Assembly (NCBI GenBank): GCA_004558305.1
Contig: SFDG01000019.1
Location: forward strand, 1 to 46,807
DNA from: Phocaeicola plebeius
Lineage (GTDB): Bacteria; Bacteroidota; Bacteroidia; Bacteroidales; Bacteroidaceae
Direction: 5' to 3'
DNA length: 46,807 bases
The number at the start of each line of letters is the position of its first letter. The stretch's first letter is position 1. The position numbers were made by a program, and so were the translations under genes. A model generated the notes under the pieces. It saw only the letters and a program-made list of their open reading frames with translations. It made no database searches and was not told the DNA's origin. This document shows positions 16,951 to 26,209 of the stretch, piece by piece.

Positions 16951-18582
16951 TTAGTCGGCATAGTACCAGCGTGGGTCACCGCAGCTCTTCTTGCCGGCAA
17001 AGCTGCTGTCGATGATCGTGAAGTCGAGTCCGGCAGGATTCTTGAATAGCGAGGTTTCCGACTTGTCGTATTCGTTGAAACCGGCAATGGCATTGCCTGC
17101 GAAGACTACGTCAGTCGTGATATAGCTGTTCTCCACTGTGGCCTCTGTCTTGCAGCGGGCACCCTTTGAGCCTTCCTTCAGGCTGCCGAGCAGGGTGTTG
17201 CGGATGAGGAAGGTCGTGGGACCGTTCGATGCACCGCAGTCCATGAAGTAGCGTCCCGAGTTCGACAGACCGCTCAGTGTACAGTCTTCGATGACCAATG
17301 ACTTAAAGTCAGTCTTGTTGCAGTAAATGAAGCTCTTAGAGGCACCTGCCACGGTGGACTTGCTCAGGAGGATGTTCTGCACTACACCCTTGCCGCTGCC
17401 GGCATCCACATGGATGACTGCATATTTGTCCAGTCCGGAGGTATGGATGAGGCAGTTCGAGTAGGTCAGTTGTCCGATGACCTTTACGTCGCTGCTCTGC
17501 AGGCGGAAGGGCGTGTTGGTGAATCCTTCCAGCAGGCAGTTACTGAACTCGATGCGGCCCACTTCGCAGGCGGCACTCTGGTTGATGAAGTAATCGGCCG
17601 TCTTGGCATTGCCCTCTGCGTCTTTGCCTGCAGCGGTGATAGTCAGATTCTCGAAGGTCAGTACCTCGTGCTTGCCGGCGATGTTCAGCAGGTTGATGGC
17701 CAATATGGGCTGGTCGCCGCCGGAAATACCGAAGAAGTTGACCGACAGACCGTCAGGAATGTTCAGCGTGGAGGCATTGTAGTAGGCCGATCCGGCGGGC
17801 AAAGCCACCGTTACCGAACAGATGCCTTCTGCGGCCAGTTCCTCGAACAGGGTGTTGTTGATGGAGTCGCCCGGAGCCAGGTAGACCACCTTGTCGGCAT
17901 CAGGCACCTTGGCCGGTGTGGTGAAGCTGATGACACCTCGCTTGGCGGAGCCGTTGTAGAGGATTACCTGATACGAACTGATGGGCGACAGACCGGTGAC
18001 GGTGCAGGCACCGGCACTGATGGCACCGGCATCCAGCGTGATGGTCTGAAGTACTTGTCCGTTGCCGTCCAGCACCTCAATGTGGTCGACGGCAGCGTTG
18101 GCCGGCCAGCTCAAGGCAACGTTGTTCCAGGCAACGTCGTAGTGTTCGATAATCTGTTCGGTCTTCGTCTTGAAGCTCTTGTCGGACAGATAGGTCCACT
18201 TGGATTCGGCTTTCGTGGTCGATACCGACTTGATGCGGAGGAAGTATTTCGTGTCCGGTGCCAGGCTGGTCAGCGTATACGGACTGGCCACGATGGTTCC
18301 GTCCTGTCCGAAGACGATGGACTGGGAGCCACCCATGCTCACTTCGTTATAGAGACTGTCGGTGCTGACCTCTATGATGTAGGACTCAGCATCCTTCACC
18401 GTGCTCCATTTCACCTCGGCCTGGGTAGCCTGGGCGGAAACAGAGACGTTGCTTTCGGTGGGGCTGAACAGGCGGTCGTAGGAGCTGTCTTCGTCCCAGT
18501 CGTTGCCGTCGATGCACGAAACGGCTGCGAAGGAAGCCATCAGCATCATGGCTCCCTGTACGGCGATGTATTTAAGTTTCAT
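16951..18582 (-). CDS. Pectin-locus surface lipoprotein with fibronectin-like and beta-helix (DUF4957/DUF5123-like) regions
   Basis: A 543-residue lipoprotein in the SusE position, starting MKLKYIAVQG with a lipobox Cys (AAVSCIDG). Residues about 30-230 form two fibronectin-III-like modules (VKWSTVKDAESYIIEVS; VALSWPANAAVDHIEVL). The rest is a repetitive beta-helix of the DUF4957/DUF5123 type often encoded in pectic loci (ISGGDQPILAINLL, LEGFTNTPFRLQSSDV). It ends with DPRWYYAD. Its probable role is surface binding of pectin fragments; no catalytic motif is visible. The start lies one base after the SusD stop, so the two are coupled. The earlier in-frame ATG at 18600 lies inside susD and was not chosen. 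Confidence 0.85.
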   Translation of the reverse strand: MKLKYIAVQGAMMLMASFAAVSCIDGNDWDEDSSYDRLFSPTESNVSVSAQATQAEVKWSTVKDAESYIIEVSTDSLYNEVSMGGSQSIVFGQDGTIVASPYTLTSLAPDTKYFLRIKSVSTTKAESKWTYLSDKSFKTKTEQIIEHYDVAWNNVALSWPANAAVDHIEVLDGNGQVLQTITLDAGAISAGACTVTGLSPISSYQVILYNGSAKRGVISFTTPAKVPDADKVVYLAPGDSINNTLFEELAAEGICSVTVALPAGSAYYNASTLNIPDGLSVNFFGISGGDQPILAINLLNIAGKHEVLTFENLTITAAGKDAEGNAKTADYFINQSAACEVGRIEFSNCLLEGFTNTPFRLQSSDVKVIGQLTYSNCLIHTSGLDKYAVIHVDAGSGKGVVQNILLSKSTVAGASKSFIYCNKTDFKSLVIEDCTLSGLSNSGRYFMDCGASNGPTTFLIRNTLLGSLKEGSKGARCKTEATVENSYITTDVVFAGNAIAGFNEYDKSETSLFKNPAGLDFTIIDSSFAGKKSCGDPRWYYAD

Positions 18583-18583
18583 A

Positions 18584-20533
18584 TCAGTTACTATATCCAT
18601 AAGAGTTATACAATGTTCCGTTCGAGGCGGAGATGGTAGTCGAAGCGATAGGCAGCAGATAGCGGTTCTTCACAGCCACATTGTCGCCTACCAGTCCGGA
18701 AGAAATGGAAGGCAGGTTCACCAGCAGGTTCTTCTTCGAACTGTCGGTCCGTTCGGCGCCGAAGAAAGCCTTGCTGTCCTGATAGTCGGAGGAAGTCTTT
18801 CCGTCCGGCAGTCCGTACCAGGTCACGCTGCTGATGTCGATGACGGTCTTGGCATCGTCCGAATAGTTGAAGTAAATCTTGTCGGGGTAGCCGTTTTCGG
18901 CATCCTGCATCTGGGCGACATAGTCGTCCTTGAACTGCTGGATCTTTTCGGCCAGCAGGTTCCAGCGGATGAGGTCGAACTTGCGCACGCCTTCACCGGC
19001 CAGTTCCCAGGCATTCTCGTCGACGATGGCATCGAACAAGGCTTCTTGTCCGGTGATGGCATTGATGTAGGCGGCGGCTTCTGCCTTGTGGGCGGCATCG
19101 AAGGCACGGGTGTGGACTTCAGCCAAGGCCTGGCGGGCAGTCATGCCGGCAGCTCCTGCCAACGTTCCGTCGGGACCGGCCAGCTCGTTCATCACTTCGG
19201 CATACATCAGCAGCACTTGCGGGTAACGCATGCGGACCACGTTGATACCCGTCATCCACTTGGCATTGCCGGTAGCGATGGCAGCCTGGCGCCATTCTTC
19301 GTTCATCTTGCGGATATCCCACTTGCCCATGTAGATGGCAAACGGGGTATTGCCCAGCATGGCTTCCTTCAGGATGCCGGCACTCTCGCTCAGCTGCAGG
19401 TTGCAGCAGGTGATGTCGCGGCGAAGGTCGTTCTTGTCGAATGACCAGAAGAAGGGAGCAGTGACTTTCATCTTACCAGACGAGTTTCCTTTGGCTCCGT
19501 ATTGGGCACTGGCACCGTTGATGCGGACACCGACGGTGTAGCCCAGCTCACTGCTGACACCCAGTCCCATGGGGATTTCAAAGATATTTTCGCGATAGGT
19601 CTGGTCCAGCGTACGCTGGTTGAGCAGATACCATTCGTTCTCGATGGACGGGTTCAGGTTGTGCGTCGGATTGGAGATGACTGCACTCAGGTGTTCCAGA
19701 GCCTTCTGGTAGAGGGCCTTCCGGGTAGCGTCGTCGCAACGCTGCGTAGGGTACGTGGGGTCGGAGTAGGAGGCTGTCACATATCCTTCCTTGGCCTTTT
19801 CGCGGATTGCCCATCCGGCACGGGTCAGGGCAATCTGTGCCAGCAAGGCATGAGCATAGCCTTTGGTGACGTGCTCGGTGGTGTAGGTGGACACTTCGCC
19901 GGCCCAGGGAAGCAGCTCGATGGCTTCTTCCAGATTGACCATCAAGGTGTCCATGATTTCGTCACGGTCGGTCTTGGGCAGATAGGCGTTGCTCAGGTCC
20001 GACTTGGAGGACTCCATTTTCATCGGGATGTCGCCGAAGAAGCGGAGCATGTCGAAATAGAGCATGGCACGGAGCGTCAGTGCTTCCCCTTTGTAGCGGA
20101 GCATGGTCTTGGCTTCCGAGGAGGTAGCATCGGCAGTCAGTGCACTGCTGTTCACCATGTCGATGGCCAGGTTGGCATTCTCGATGGCACCATACATCTT
20201 GTCCCACAGGCGGGCGAGGTTGGCCCATCCGGGGTTGGCGTTGTAGTTCATATTACCGCGTTCACTGGTGGTGTTCTGCGCGTCGTCACCCAGTCCGTCT
20301 ACCAGCTCGCAGTCGGAGTTCAGTCCCCACACGATGGGGATGTATTGTGAATAGGTATAGTCGTTGGTCAAGTCGCCGTAGACTTTGTTGATGGTCAGTC
20401 CGGTGTAGTAGGAGGACTGGGAAATGGTTTCCTGCGTCAGTTCCGAGGGCGAGGTCTGGTCCAGGAAATCGGAGCACGAAGCCGTTCCCAGCATACCGGC
20501 AGCCAGCAGGAAGAGATTGGTTATCTTTTTCAT
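18584..20533 (-). CDS. SusD/RagB-family surface glycan-binding lipoprotein
   Basis: A 649-residue outer-membrane lipoprotein (signal peptide, lipobox GTASCSDF) that caps the SusC transporter. It shows SusD features: DFLDQTSPSELT at the N-terminus, TPR-like helices (RYKGEALTLRAMLYFDMLRF), and the C-terminal signature AWELAGEGVRKFDLIRWN. It lies 27 bases after susC and one base before the next gene. Given the neighbours, the bound ligand is probably an oligogalacturonide. The length is somewhat above the 500-600 residues common in the family. Confidence 0.96.
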   Translation of the reverse strand: MKKITNLFLLAAGMLGTASCSDFLDQTSPSELTQETISQSSYYTGLTINKVYGDLTNDYTYSQYIPIVWGLNSDCELVDGLGDDAQNTTSERGNMNYNANPGWANLARLWDKMYGAIENANLAIDMVNSSALTADATSSEAKTMLRYKGEALTLRAMLYFDMLRFFGDIPMKMESSKSDLSNAYLPKTDRDEIMDTLMVNLEEAIELLPWAGEVSTYTTEHVTKGYAHALLAQIALTRAGWAIREKAKEGYVTASYSDPTYPTQRCDDATRKALYQKALEHLSAVISNPTHNLNPSIENEWYLLNQRTLDQTYRENIFEIPMGLGVSSELGYTVGVRINGASAQYGAKGNSSGKMKVTAPFFWSFDKNDLRRDITCCNLQLSESAGILKEAMLGNTPFAIYMGKWDIRKMNEEWRQAAIATGNAKWMTGINVVRMRYPQVLLMYAEVMNELAGPDGTLAGAAGMTARQALAEVHTRAFDAAHKAEAAAYINAITGQEALFDAIVDENAWELAGEGVRKFDLIRWNLLAEKIQQFKDDYVAQMQDAENGYPDKIYFNYSDDAKTVIDISSVTWYGLPDGKTSSDYQDSKAFFGAERTDSSKKNLLVNLPSISSGLVGDNVAVKNRYLLPIASTTISASNGTLYNSYGYSN

Positions 20534-20560
20534 ATAGAACTGTTTCTTTGTTTTAGACGA

Positions 20561-23500
20561 TTAGAATGATACATTGATACCTCCCACGAACGTACGGCTC
20601 TTGGGGTAAGCGGCATAGTCGATACCCGGTGTCATGGCGTTCTTCTTGCTGCTGGTGTCCACTTCGGGGTCGGCACCGGTATAGCCGGTGATGCAGAACA
20701 GGTTGTAGCCGGTGAAGTAGACACGGATCTTCTGGGCGAACAGCTTTTTGGCCCATGCTTTCGGGAAGGTGTAACCCACTGTGATGTTGTTCACGCGCAG
20801 GAACGAAGCGTTCTCTACGGCATAGTCGGTGAGCTGCATGGTCGTCACGCCGGCCGGGTTGTAGATGCTGGCACCCTGGTTGATGGCGTTCAGGCGGGCT
20901 ACCAGCGCATCGGCACCTCCGTAGGCATTGATGACGGCTGTCGTCGGACGGCCCAGGTTCAGTCCTGTTTCCGGGTCTATCCAGGTATAGCGGTTGGACA
21001 GGGCGAAGTCGCTGTTCAGGTTGTATCCCTTGGCAGAACCGGTATAGAAAGAGGTGGCGAGCTTCGTGCCGTTCACCAGCTGGTTGCCGATGGAGTAGTT
21101 GAAGAACAGGTTGAAGTCGAAGTTGCCCACAGTTCCGTCGAAGCCGAAACCGCCGGTGACGGGAGCCACCGTGTTGCCCAGCTTCTGTTTCAGCGGTTCA
21201 CCCTCTTCGTCGCAGACCACCTTCAGTGCACCGGGATAGTAGGTACCGCCGGTGATGGTCTTGCTGTTGTTCTTCACACCGTCGCGCAGCACCCAGCTGG
21301 TCCCCTTCAGCACCAGTTCGCCGTTGGGGTTGGTGGTCGGGTCGTAGGCGGTGAAGAATCCGTCGGTCTTGTAACCCCAGATTTCACCCAGGCTTCCGCC
21401 TTCTTCCACGCGGTAGTCTTCGTACTTGGCGATGGTGCTGCCGCTCCAGTTACTGCTCTGCCAGGGGTTTTCGGTGTTCAGCTCGTCGATGTGGTTCTTG
21501 TTGTAGGCAATGTTGAAGTTGAAGTTCAGGCTCGTCTTCTTCTTGTCAAGGATGACGGCACTGGCTGAGAGCTCGATACCTTTGTTGGAGGTCTTTCCGA
21601 AGTTCTGGTACTGATAGCTGTAACCGGTGTTCGACGGAATCTCCGTGCGCATCAGCAGGTCTTTGGTCGTATTCCAGTAGAAATCCAACGAACCGGACAG
21701 GCGGTTGTTCCACAGGCCGTAGTCGAAACCGAGGTTACGGGTGATGGTGGTCTCCCACTTCAGATCAGGATTAGACAGGTTCGTGCCGTGTTCAAGCATG
21801 GTACCGCGGTTGCCGTCGAAGAACGGGGCTTTCGAGGTGTTGTCGCTCAGCGTAAAGGTGGTGTACATCAGGCCGGAGCTGATACGGTTGTTACCCGCTG
21901 TACCGAAGCTCAGTCGAACTTTCAGCTGGCTCAGCCAGTCGGAGGTCTTCTTCATGAAATCTTCGTCGGACAGACGCCATGCGAAGGCGGCTGACGGGAA
22001 GACACCCCACTGGTTGCCCTTCGCGAACTTGCTGGAGCCGTCGGCACGGAGTGTAAAGGTCAGCAGGTACTTGTCGGTCAGGGTGTAGTTGACACGACCG
22101 AAGAACGACAGCATGTTCTCTTTCGCGTTGATGGTTGTATTGGTGGGCAATGCGGTTCCCGACCCCATGTTGGCGAGCACTTCGTCGATGGTCATGGAAA
22201 CGGGGAAGGCCACGGATGTATTTTCTACTGATTTAGCTTGGCTGCTGCTCACTTCATGACCCAGGAGGACATTGATCTTGTCGCGACCGTCGAAGATACG
22301 GTTGTCGTAGGTCAGGGTGTTGGCGTTACGCCAGTTCTTGGTGGTGTTGCGCAGCATCACCGACTGCGGCTGTCCGTTATAGCCCAGCCTGGAGTTCTGC
22401 ACGGCATCGGCAGCCCATACCTGGTCGGTATCTTCGTATTTCCATCCGTAGCCGAACTCGGAACGGAAGGTGAAGTGTTCGAACGGCTTCCAGTTCAAGC
22501 CGACATTGTAGTTCTGGTTCAGCGTATTCTTTTTCTTGTAGGTAGCTACCAGACGCTCCAGCGGGTTCTTTTGTGAGCTGGTGCTGTTTTCCTCGTCATC
22601 CGTATTGCTGGTCAGCGGGTCGATGGGACGGAAACGGGCCGAATTGGCCACGATGGAGTTCGCGGCATTCGATTCGTTCGTGTCGGCACCCCCGCTCAGA
22701 CCGTCGATGGTGGCATAGCTCATACGGGCATTGAAGTCCAGGGTCAGCCATTTGCTCAGGTCGGCATTGATCTTGGCGTTGATGTTGTCCTTGTTGTACC
22801 CCGAACCCAGCATGATGCTCTTTTCGTCGTTGTGGGCATAGCTGACATTAAACTTGATTTCCTTCGTACCGCCGCTCACGTTGACATTGTACTGGGTCTG
22901 GTGGCCGGTGCGTCCGAAAATCTCATCCTGGTAATCGTTGCCCTTTACGGATTTCCAGATGTCGAGGTCCTGGTAGTTGCCGTAGTCGGTCGAACCCAGT
23001 TCATACTGGTAGGCCGCATAGTCGTACGGGCTGAGCACCTGCATGAACTTCGTCGCCTTCTTGTAGCCGTAGGAGGCGTTGAAGTCGACCTGTGTCTTCC
23101 CTTCCGTTCCGCTCTTCGTCGTGACGATGATAACGCCATTGGCACCCCGCGCACCATAGATGGCGGTGGAAGAGGCATCTTTCAGTACGTCGATGCTCTT
23201 GATTTCCGAAGGAGCGATGTCGCTGATGCTGGACACGGGGAATCCGTCGACGATGTAGAGCGGCGAGTTGTCCTGCGAAAGCGAGCCGCCGCCACGGACA
23301 CGAATCTTGATGTCGGCATCCGGCGAGCCTTCGGTCGTGGTGATGTTCACACCGGGCAGCTTACCCGTCAAGGCTTCCGTGGCACTCGATACCGGAATGG
23401 CTGCGATGTCTTCTGCCGAAACGGAAGCGACCGAACCGGTCAGGTCGCGCTTGCTCACCGTACCGTAACCGATTACCACCACTTCTTCGAGGGTTTCCGA

Positions 23501-23803
23501 GTCTTCCTCCATCACCACGTTCAGCGGGCTGTTCCCCTCGAATTTCACTTCAAGCGGTTTGTAGCCGATGTAGCTGAAGCTGATGATGTCGCCCTTTTTC
23601 ACTCCGGAGAGGGCAAAGTCTCCGTCGAAGCCGGTAATGGTGCCATTGGTGGTTCCTTTCACCACCACGTTCACTCCAATCATCGGCTCTCCACTTTTTT
23701 CTGTCACAATACCTTGCACGCTTCCTCCTTGGGCGGCGGCAAGTAGACACGTCATGCTCAAAACGAGCAGGAAGGTCAATCTTCTGAATAGTTGTTGGAC
23801 CAT
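20561..23803 (-). CDS. SusC/RagA-family TonB-dependent outer-membrane transporter
   Basis: A 1080-residue outer-membrane beta-barrel importer for oligosaccharides. In order: a signal peptide, a carboxypeptidase-D-like domain (GEPMIGVNVVVKGTTNG), and a plug with the TonB-linked signature (LEEVVVIGYGTVSKRDLTGS; DVLKDASSTAIYGARGANGV). A barrel follows, ending in TFVGGINVSF with a terminal aromatic residue as expected. It is 33 bases downstream of the GH105-CE8 gene and 27 bases upstream of susD, so it is in one operon. The substrate inferred from the operon is pectin-derived oligogalacturonides. Confidence 0.97.
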   Translation of the reverse strand: MVQQLFRRLTFLLVLSMTCLLAAAQGGSVQGIVTEKSGEPMIGVNVVVKGTTNGTITGFDGDFALSGVKKGDIISFSYIGYKPLEVKFEGNSPLNVVMEEDSETLEEVVVIGYGTVSKRDLTGSVASVSAEDIAAIPVSSATEALTGKLPGVNITTTEGSPDADIKIRVRGGGSLSQDNSPLYIVDGFPVSSISDIAPSEIKSIDVLKDASSTAIYGARGANGVIIVTTKSGTEGKTQVDFNASYGYKKATKFMQVLSPYDYAAYQYELGSTDYGNYQDLDIWKSVKGNDYQDEIFGRTGHQTQYNVNVSGGTKEIKFNVSYAHNDEKSIMLGSGYNKDNINAKINADLSKWLTLDFNARMSYATIDGLSGGADTNESNAANSIVANSARFRPIDPLTSNTDDEENSTSSQKNPLERLVATYKKKNTLNQNYNVGLNWKPFEHFTFRSEFGYGWKYEDTDQVWAADAVQNSRLGYNGQPQSVMLRNTTKNWRNANTLTYDNRIFDGRDKINVLLGHEVSSSQAKSVENTSVAFPVSMTIDEVLANMGSGTALPTNTTINAKENMLSFFGRVNYTLTDKYLLTFTLRADGSSKFAKGNQWGVFPSAAFAWRLSDEDFMKKTSDWLSQLKVRLSFGTAGNNRISSGLMYTTFTLSDNTSKAPFFDGNRGTMLEHGTNLSNPDLKWETTITRNLGFDYGLWNNRLSGSLDFYWNTTKDLLMRTEIPSNTGYSYQYQNFGKTSNKGIELSASAVILDKKKTSLNFNFNIAYNKNHIDELNTENPWQSSNWSGSTIAKYEDYRVEEGGSLGEIWGYKTDGFFTAYDPTTNPNGELVLKGTSWVLRDGVKNNSKTITGGTYYPGALKVVCDEEGEPLKQKLGNTVAPVTGGFGFDGTVGNFDFNLFFNYSIGNQLVNGTKLATSFYTGSAKGYNLNSDFALSNRYTWIDPETGLNLGRPTTAVINAYGGADALVARLNAINQGASIYNPAGVTTMQLTDYAVENASFLRVNNITVGYTFPKAWAKKLFAQKIRVYFTGYNLFCITGYTGADPEVDTSSKKNAMTPGIDYAAYPKSRTFVGGINVSF

Positions 23804-23836
23804 TTTGAGTTATTTAAGTTTTAAGATATAAGTTTC

Positions 23837-25933
23837 TCAGTCATTCCATGCAGAGGTCATTGTAAAGACATCGGCGGGCTGAAGGGCTTGGGCTTCCTTT
23901 TTGGACCATTGCCGGACCCATGGGGCAGATGAGGCAAAAGGTTGTCCGTTCCTTACATTATTATATTCTCCATAGCGGGCGGTCTTTTCATTCTCCGGGT
24001 TCCGCCAGTTGTCCCAGCCGGCATCGGCAATGTGGCTGCCCAGCTCACAATCCAGGAAAAGGGTGGCTGCATAGGGCCGCCAGGGACGGCCCAGGTATAC
24101 TTTGCTGACCTTCTCCGCGGCAGTGAGCCGGCAACGGTGGAACACGTATCCATACGCCACATCGGCCGGCGTAGAGGCGGCTGTGATGTAGGAATTGGCC
24201 TTGCTGTGCAGTTCGCAGTTCTCGAACCAGGCGGTGGAGGGTCCGAAAATGAAATCGGTGGTCCCTTCGATGTAGCATTGCTCGAAGTATAGGCGGGTAT
24301 GGGCGGCTCCCGTGTAGACGGTGTCCTGATTGCCGAGGAAACGGCAGTTGATGAAGCGGAGACAGTCCCCTTCCGTATGTAGGGCGACCGCCTGTCCCAA
24401 CCGGGGAGCGTTGTTCTCGATGGTCAGGTTTCGGAACGTGATGTGGCTCCCCTCCACTTTGAGGGTGAAGGTGCGGAAGGTACCCATCTGATGGAGGAGG
24501 GCATGGTCATCGTACGTAATGATCGTACTGTCAGCCGACTCCCCGACGATTTCCAGGTGAGTGAGCCAAGAGGGGATGACGACTTTTTCCTTGTACACCC
24601 CGTTTTTCAGGTATATGGTGGCCGTGTAGTCCATAAAGGCACGGCAGGCGGCCAATGCTTCCGTCAGGGAAGTGAAGTCGCCGGAACCGTCTTGTGCCAC
24701 CCGGAGCTGACGCGGCTCGGCCAGGCGACGCTCTTCGGCAGGCAGCTGTTCCCATTCCAGACTGGCCATGATGAACGGACCTACCGCTTTGGGGTCGTTG
24801 TCGCGGATGGACTCGTGGATATAATAGTCATAGTCGCCGCTCCGGTACACTTTTCCGCCCAGTCCGGCTACTGCACAGGCTTGGGTGATGGAAACCCTTC
24901 CTTGTTTGTCGGTGGTCATGAAACGGTGGAGGATAGCTTCGTAGCCTTTCTGCGCTACCTGGAGATAGCTGCGGGAGATATATCCTTTGCGCACAGCCTT
25001 GAACAGGGAATAGACGAACATGGCCGAACAGGAGGATTCCAGATAATTCCCGGTGTCCCCACTGCGGTCCATCACCTGATACCACAATCCTTCCGGACTC
25101 TGGTAACGCTTCAACGAACGGGCAATGGTGTCGAGAATCACCAATACCGAGTCGCGGCCCGGCTCATGGAGGGGAAGATAGTCCAGGTTGTCGACGATGG
25201 CCATCGCGTACCATCCCAAGGCGCGCCCCCACGTATGGCGGGACTGCCCCGTTGTCGGGTCTGCCCATCGTTCCTGCCGGCTCACATCACAGGCATGGCG
25301 GAAAAGACCGGTCTGCGGGTCGTATGTATGCCGGGCGGCCAGCAACAGTTGGCGGATGACTTCCTGGTAGGCTTCCGGCTGGTTGTTGCGGAATGCGTAT
25401 TCGGCCAGGAAGGGTGTGCCCATGTACAGTCCGTCCAGCCACATCTGGTGGGGATAGACTTTCTTGTGCCAGAATCCGCCGTCTTCGTTGCGCGGCTGTC
25501 CTTCAAACTGGCTGCGCAGCAGGTCGAGTGCTTTCTTGAATTTGGCCTGGTGAGTCTGTTCGTAGATGCGGAACAGGATTTTTCCTGAATTGATGCGGTC
25601 CAGACTATAGTCTTCAAGCCGGTATTTTTTGATGCTTCCGTCCTCGTTCACCATGGTGTCGGCGTAGGCAAGGGCATAATCGAAATAGCGGGAGTCGCCG
25701 TAACGGTCGTACACATCCAGCAGGGCACCCAGCTCCAGTCCGTGGCAATAGTCCCATTTCAGTGACGGCTGGAAATCGAGCTGCCAGGATTGCGGGTAAC
25801 GGGCCATTTCCGATTCGGCCATCCGTATCGACCACGGCATTTGGAGAGCGGGCAGTTGTGCGCGCAAGATTCCCATCACTGCTGCCCCGCATAAGAAAGC
25901 CGTGATGAACATCATTCGTAAGTGGTTTTTCAT
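23837..25933 (-). CDS. Bifunctional unsaturated galacturonyl hydrolase (GH105) and pectin methylesterase (CE8)
   Basis: First gene of the pectin operon; about 698 residues, exported (MKNHLRMMFITAFLCG signal). Residues about 30-385 form an (alpha/alpha)6 barrel of GH105: KWDYCHGLELGALLDVY, and HQMWLDGLYMG with the catalytic Asp167. Residues about 395-698 form a CE8 beta-helix: Asp537 (NQDTVYT), Asp560 (GTTDFIFG), and GRPWRPYAATLF. The hydrolase removes the unsaturated uronate left by the lyase; the esterase removes methyl groups that would block it. An ATG six codons upstream (25951) is an alternative start. A -7 box TAATTTTG lies at 25982-25975. Confidence 0.95.
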   Translation of the reverse strand: MKNHLRMMFITAFLCGAAVMGILRAQLPALQMPWSIRMAESEMARYPQSWQLDFQPSLKWDYCHGLELGALLDVYDRYGDSRYFDYALAYADTMVNEDGSIKKYRLEDYSLDRINSGKILFRIYEQTHQAKFKKALDLLRSQFEGQPRNEDGGFWHKKVYPHQMWLDGLYMGTPFLAEYAFRNNQPEAYQEVIRQLLLAARHTYDPQTGLFRHACDVSRQERWADPTTGQSRHTWGRALGWYAMAIVDNLDYLPLHEPGRDSVLVILDTIARSLKRYQSPEGLWYQVMDRSGDTGNYLESSCSAMFVYSLFKAVRKGYISRSYLQVAQKGYEAILHRFMTTDKQGRVSITQACAVAGLGGKVYRSGDYDYYIHESIRDNDPKAVGPFIMASLEWEQLPAEERRLAEPRQLRVAQDGSGDFTSLTEALAACRAFMDYTATIYLKNGVYKEKVVIPSWLTHLEIVGESADSTIITYDDHALLHQMGTFRTFTLKVEGSHITFRNLTIENNAPRLGQAVALHTEGDCLRFINCRFLGNQDTVYTGAAHTRLYFEQCYIEGTTDFIFGPSTAWFENCELHSKANSYITAASTPADVAYGYVFHRCRLTAAEKVSKVYLGRPWRPYAATLFLDCELGSHIADAGWDNWRNPENEKTARYGEYNNVRNGQPFASSAPWVRQWSKKEAQALQPADVFTMTSAWND

Positions 25934-25974
25934 ACTATCAATGGTTCTCATGATTCGATTGTCTGATGATGCGA

Positions 25975-25982
25975 CAAAATTA
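25975..25982 (-). promoter_or_regulatory. Putative -7 box of the pectin operon
   Basis: The minus strand reads TAATTTTG (TAnnTTTG) just upstream of the GH105-CE8 start. No TTG -33 lies at the right distance. This is what one expects of a promoter that needs an activator such as the hybrid regulator. Confidence 0.55.
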
Positions 25983-26118
25983 GTTCATTCCTTTTATATG
26001 GATGTGCATTTTTTGAGAAGAAGGGTAGACAAATCTGTCAAGCAGGGCCTCTTTTGTGTGCGATAACGATAAAAATTGCCCAATCTGATGAAAAAATCTG
26101 ATTTAAATGAAAAATAGG
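25983..26118. promoter_or_regulatory. Divergent control region with a direct repeat
   Basis: Region between the two divergent pectin promoters. It holds a direct repeat of AATCTGAT, starting near 26083 and near 26096, 13-14 bases apart in an A-rich context. A pair of direct repeats is the expected target for an AraC-type activator. Assigning it to the hybrid regulator is inference. Confidence 0.35.
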
Positions 26119-26149
26119 TTGTGTAATTCGAGAAAAGTCTCTATTTTTG
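26119..26149 (+). promoter_or_regulatory. Promoter of the EIIC-kduI-MFS genes
   Basis: TTG at 26119-26121, a 20-base spacer, TATTTTTG at 26142-26149, then a leader of about 55 bases to the ATG at 26210. Full consensus match. Confidence 0.75.
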
Positions 26150-26209
26150 ATGCAATTATCAAATTGCTATTAACCCTATCTATCAATTAAAGACGAATTA
26201 AGTAAGATT

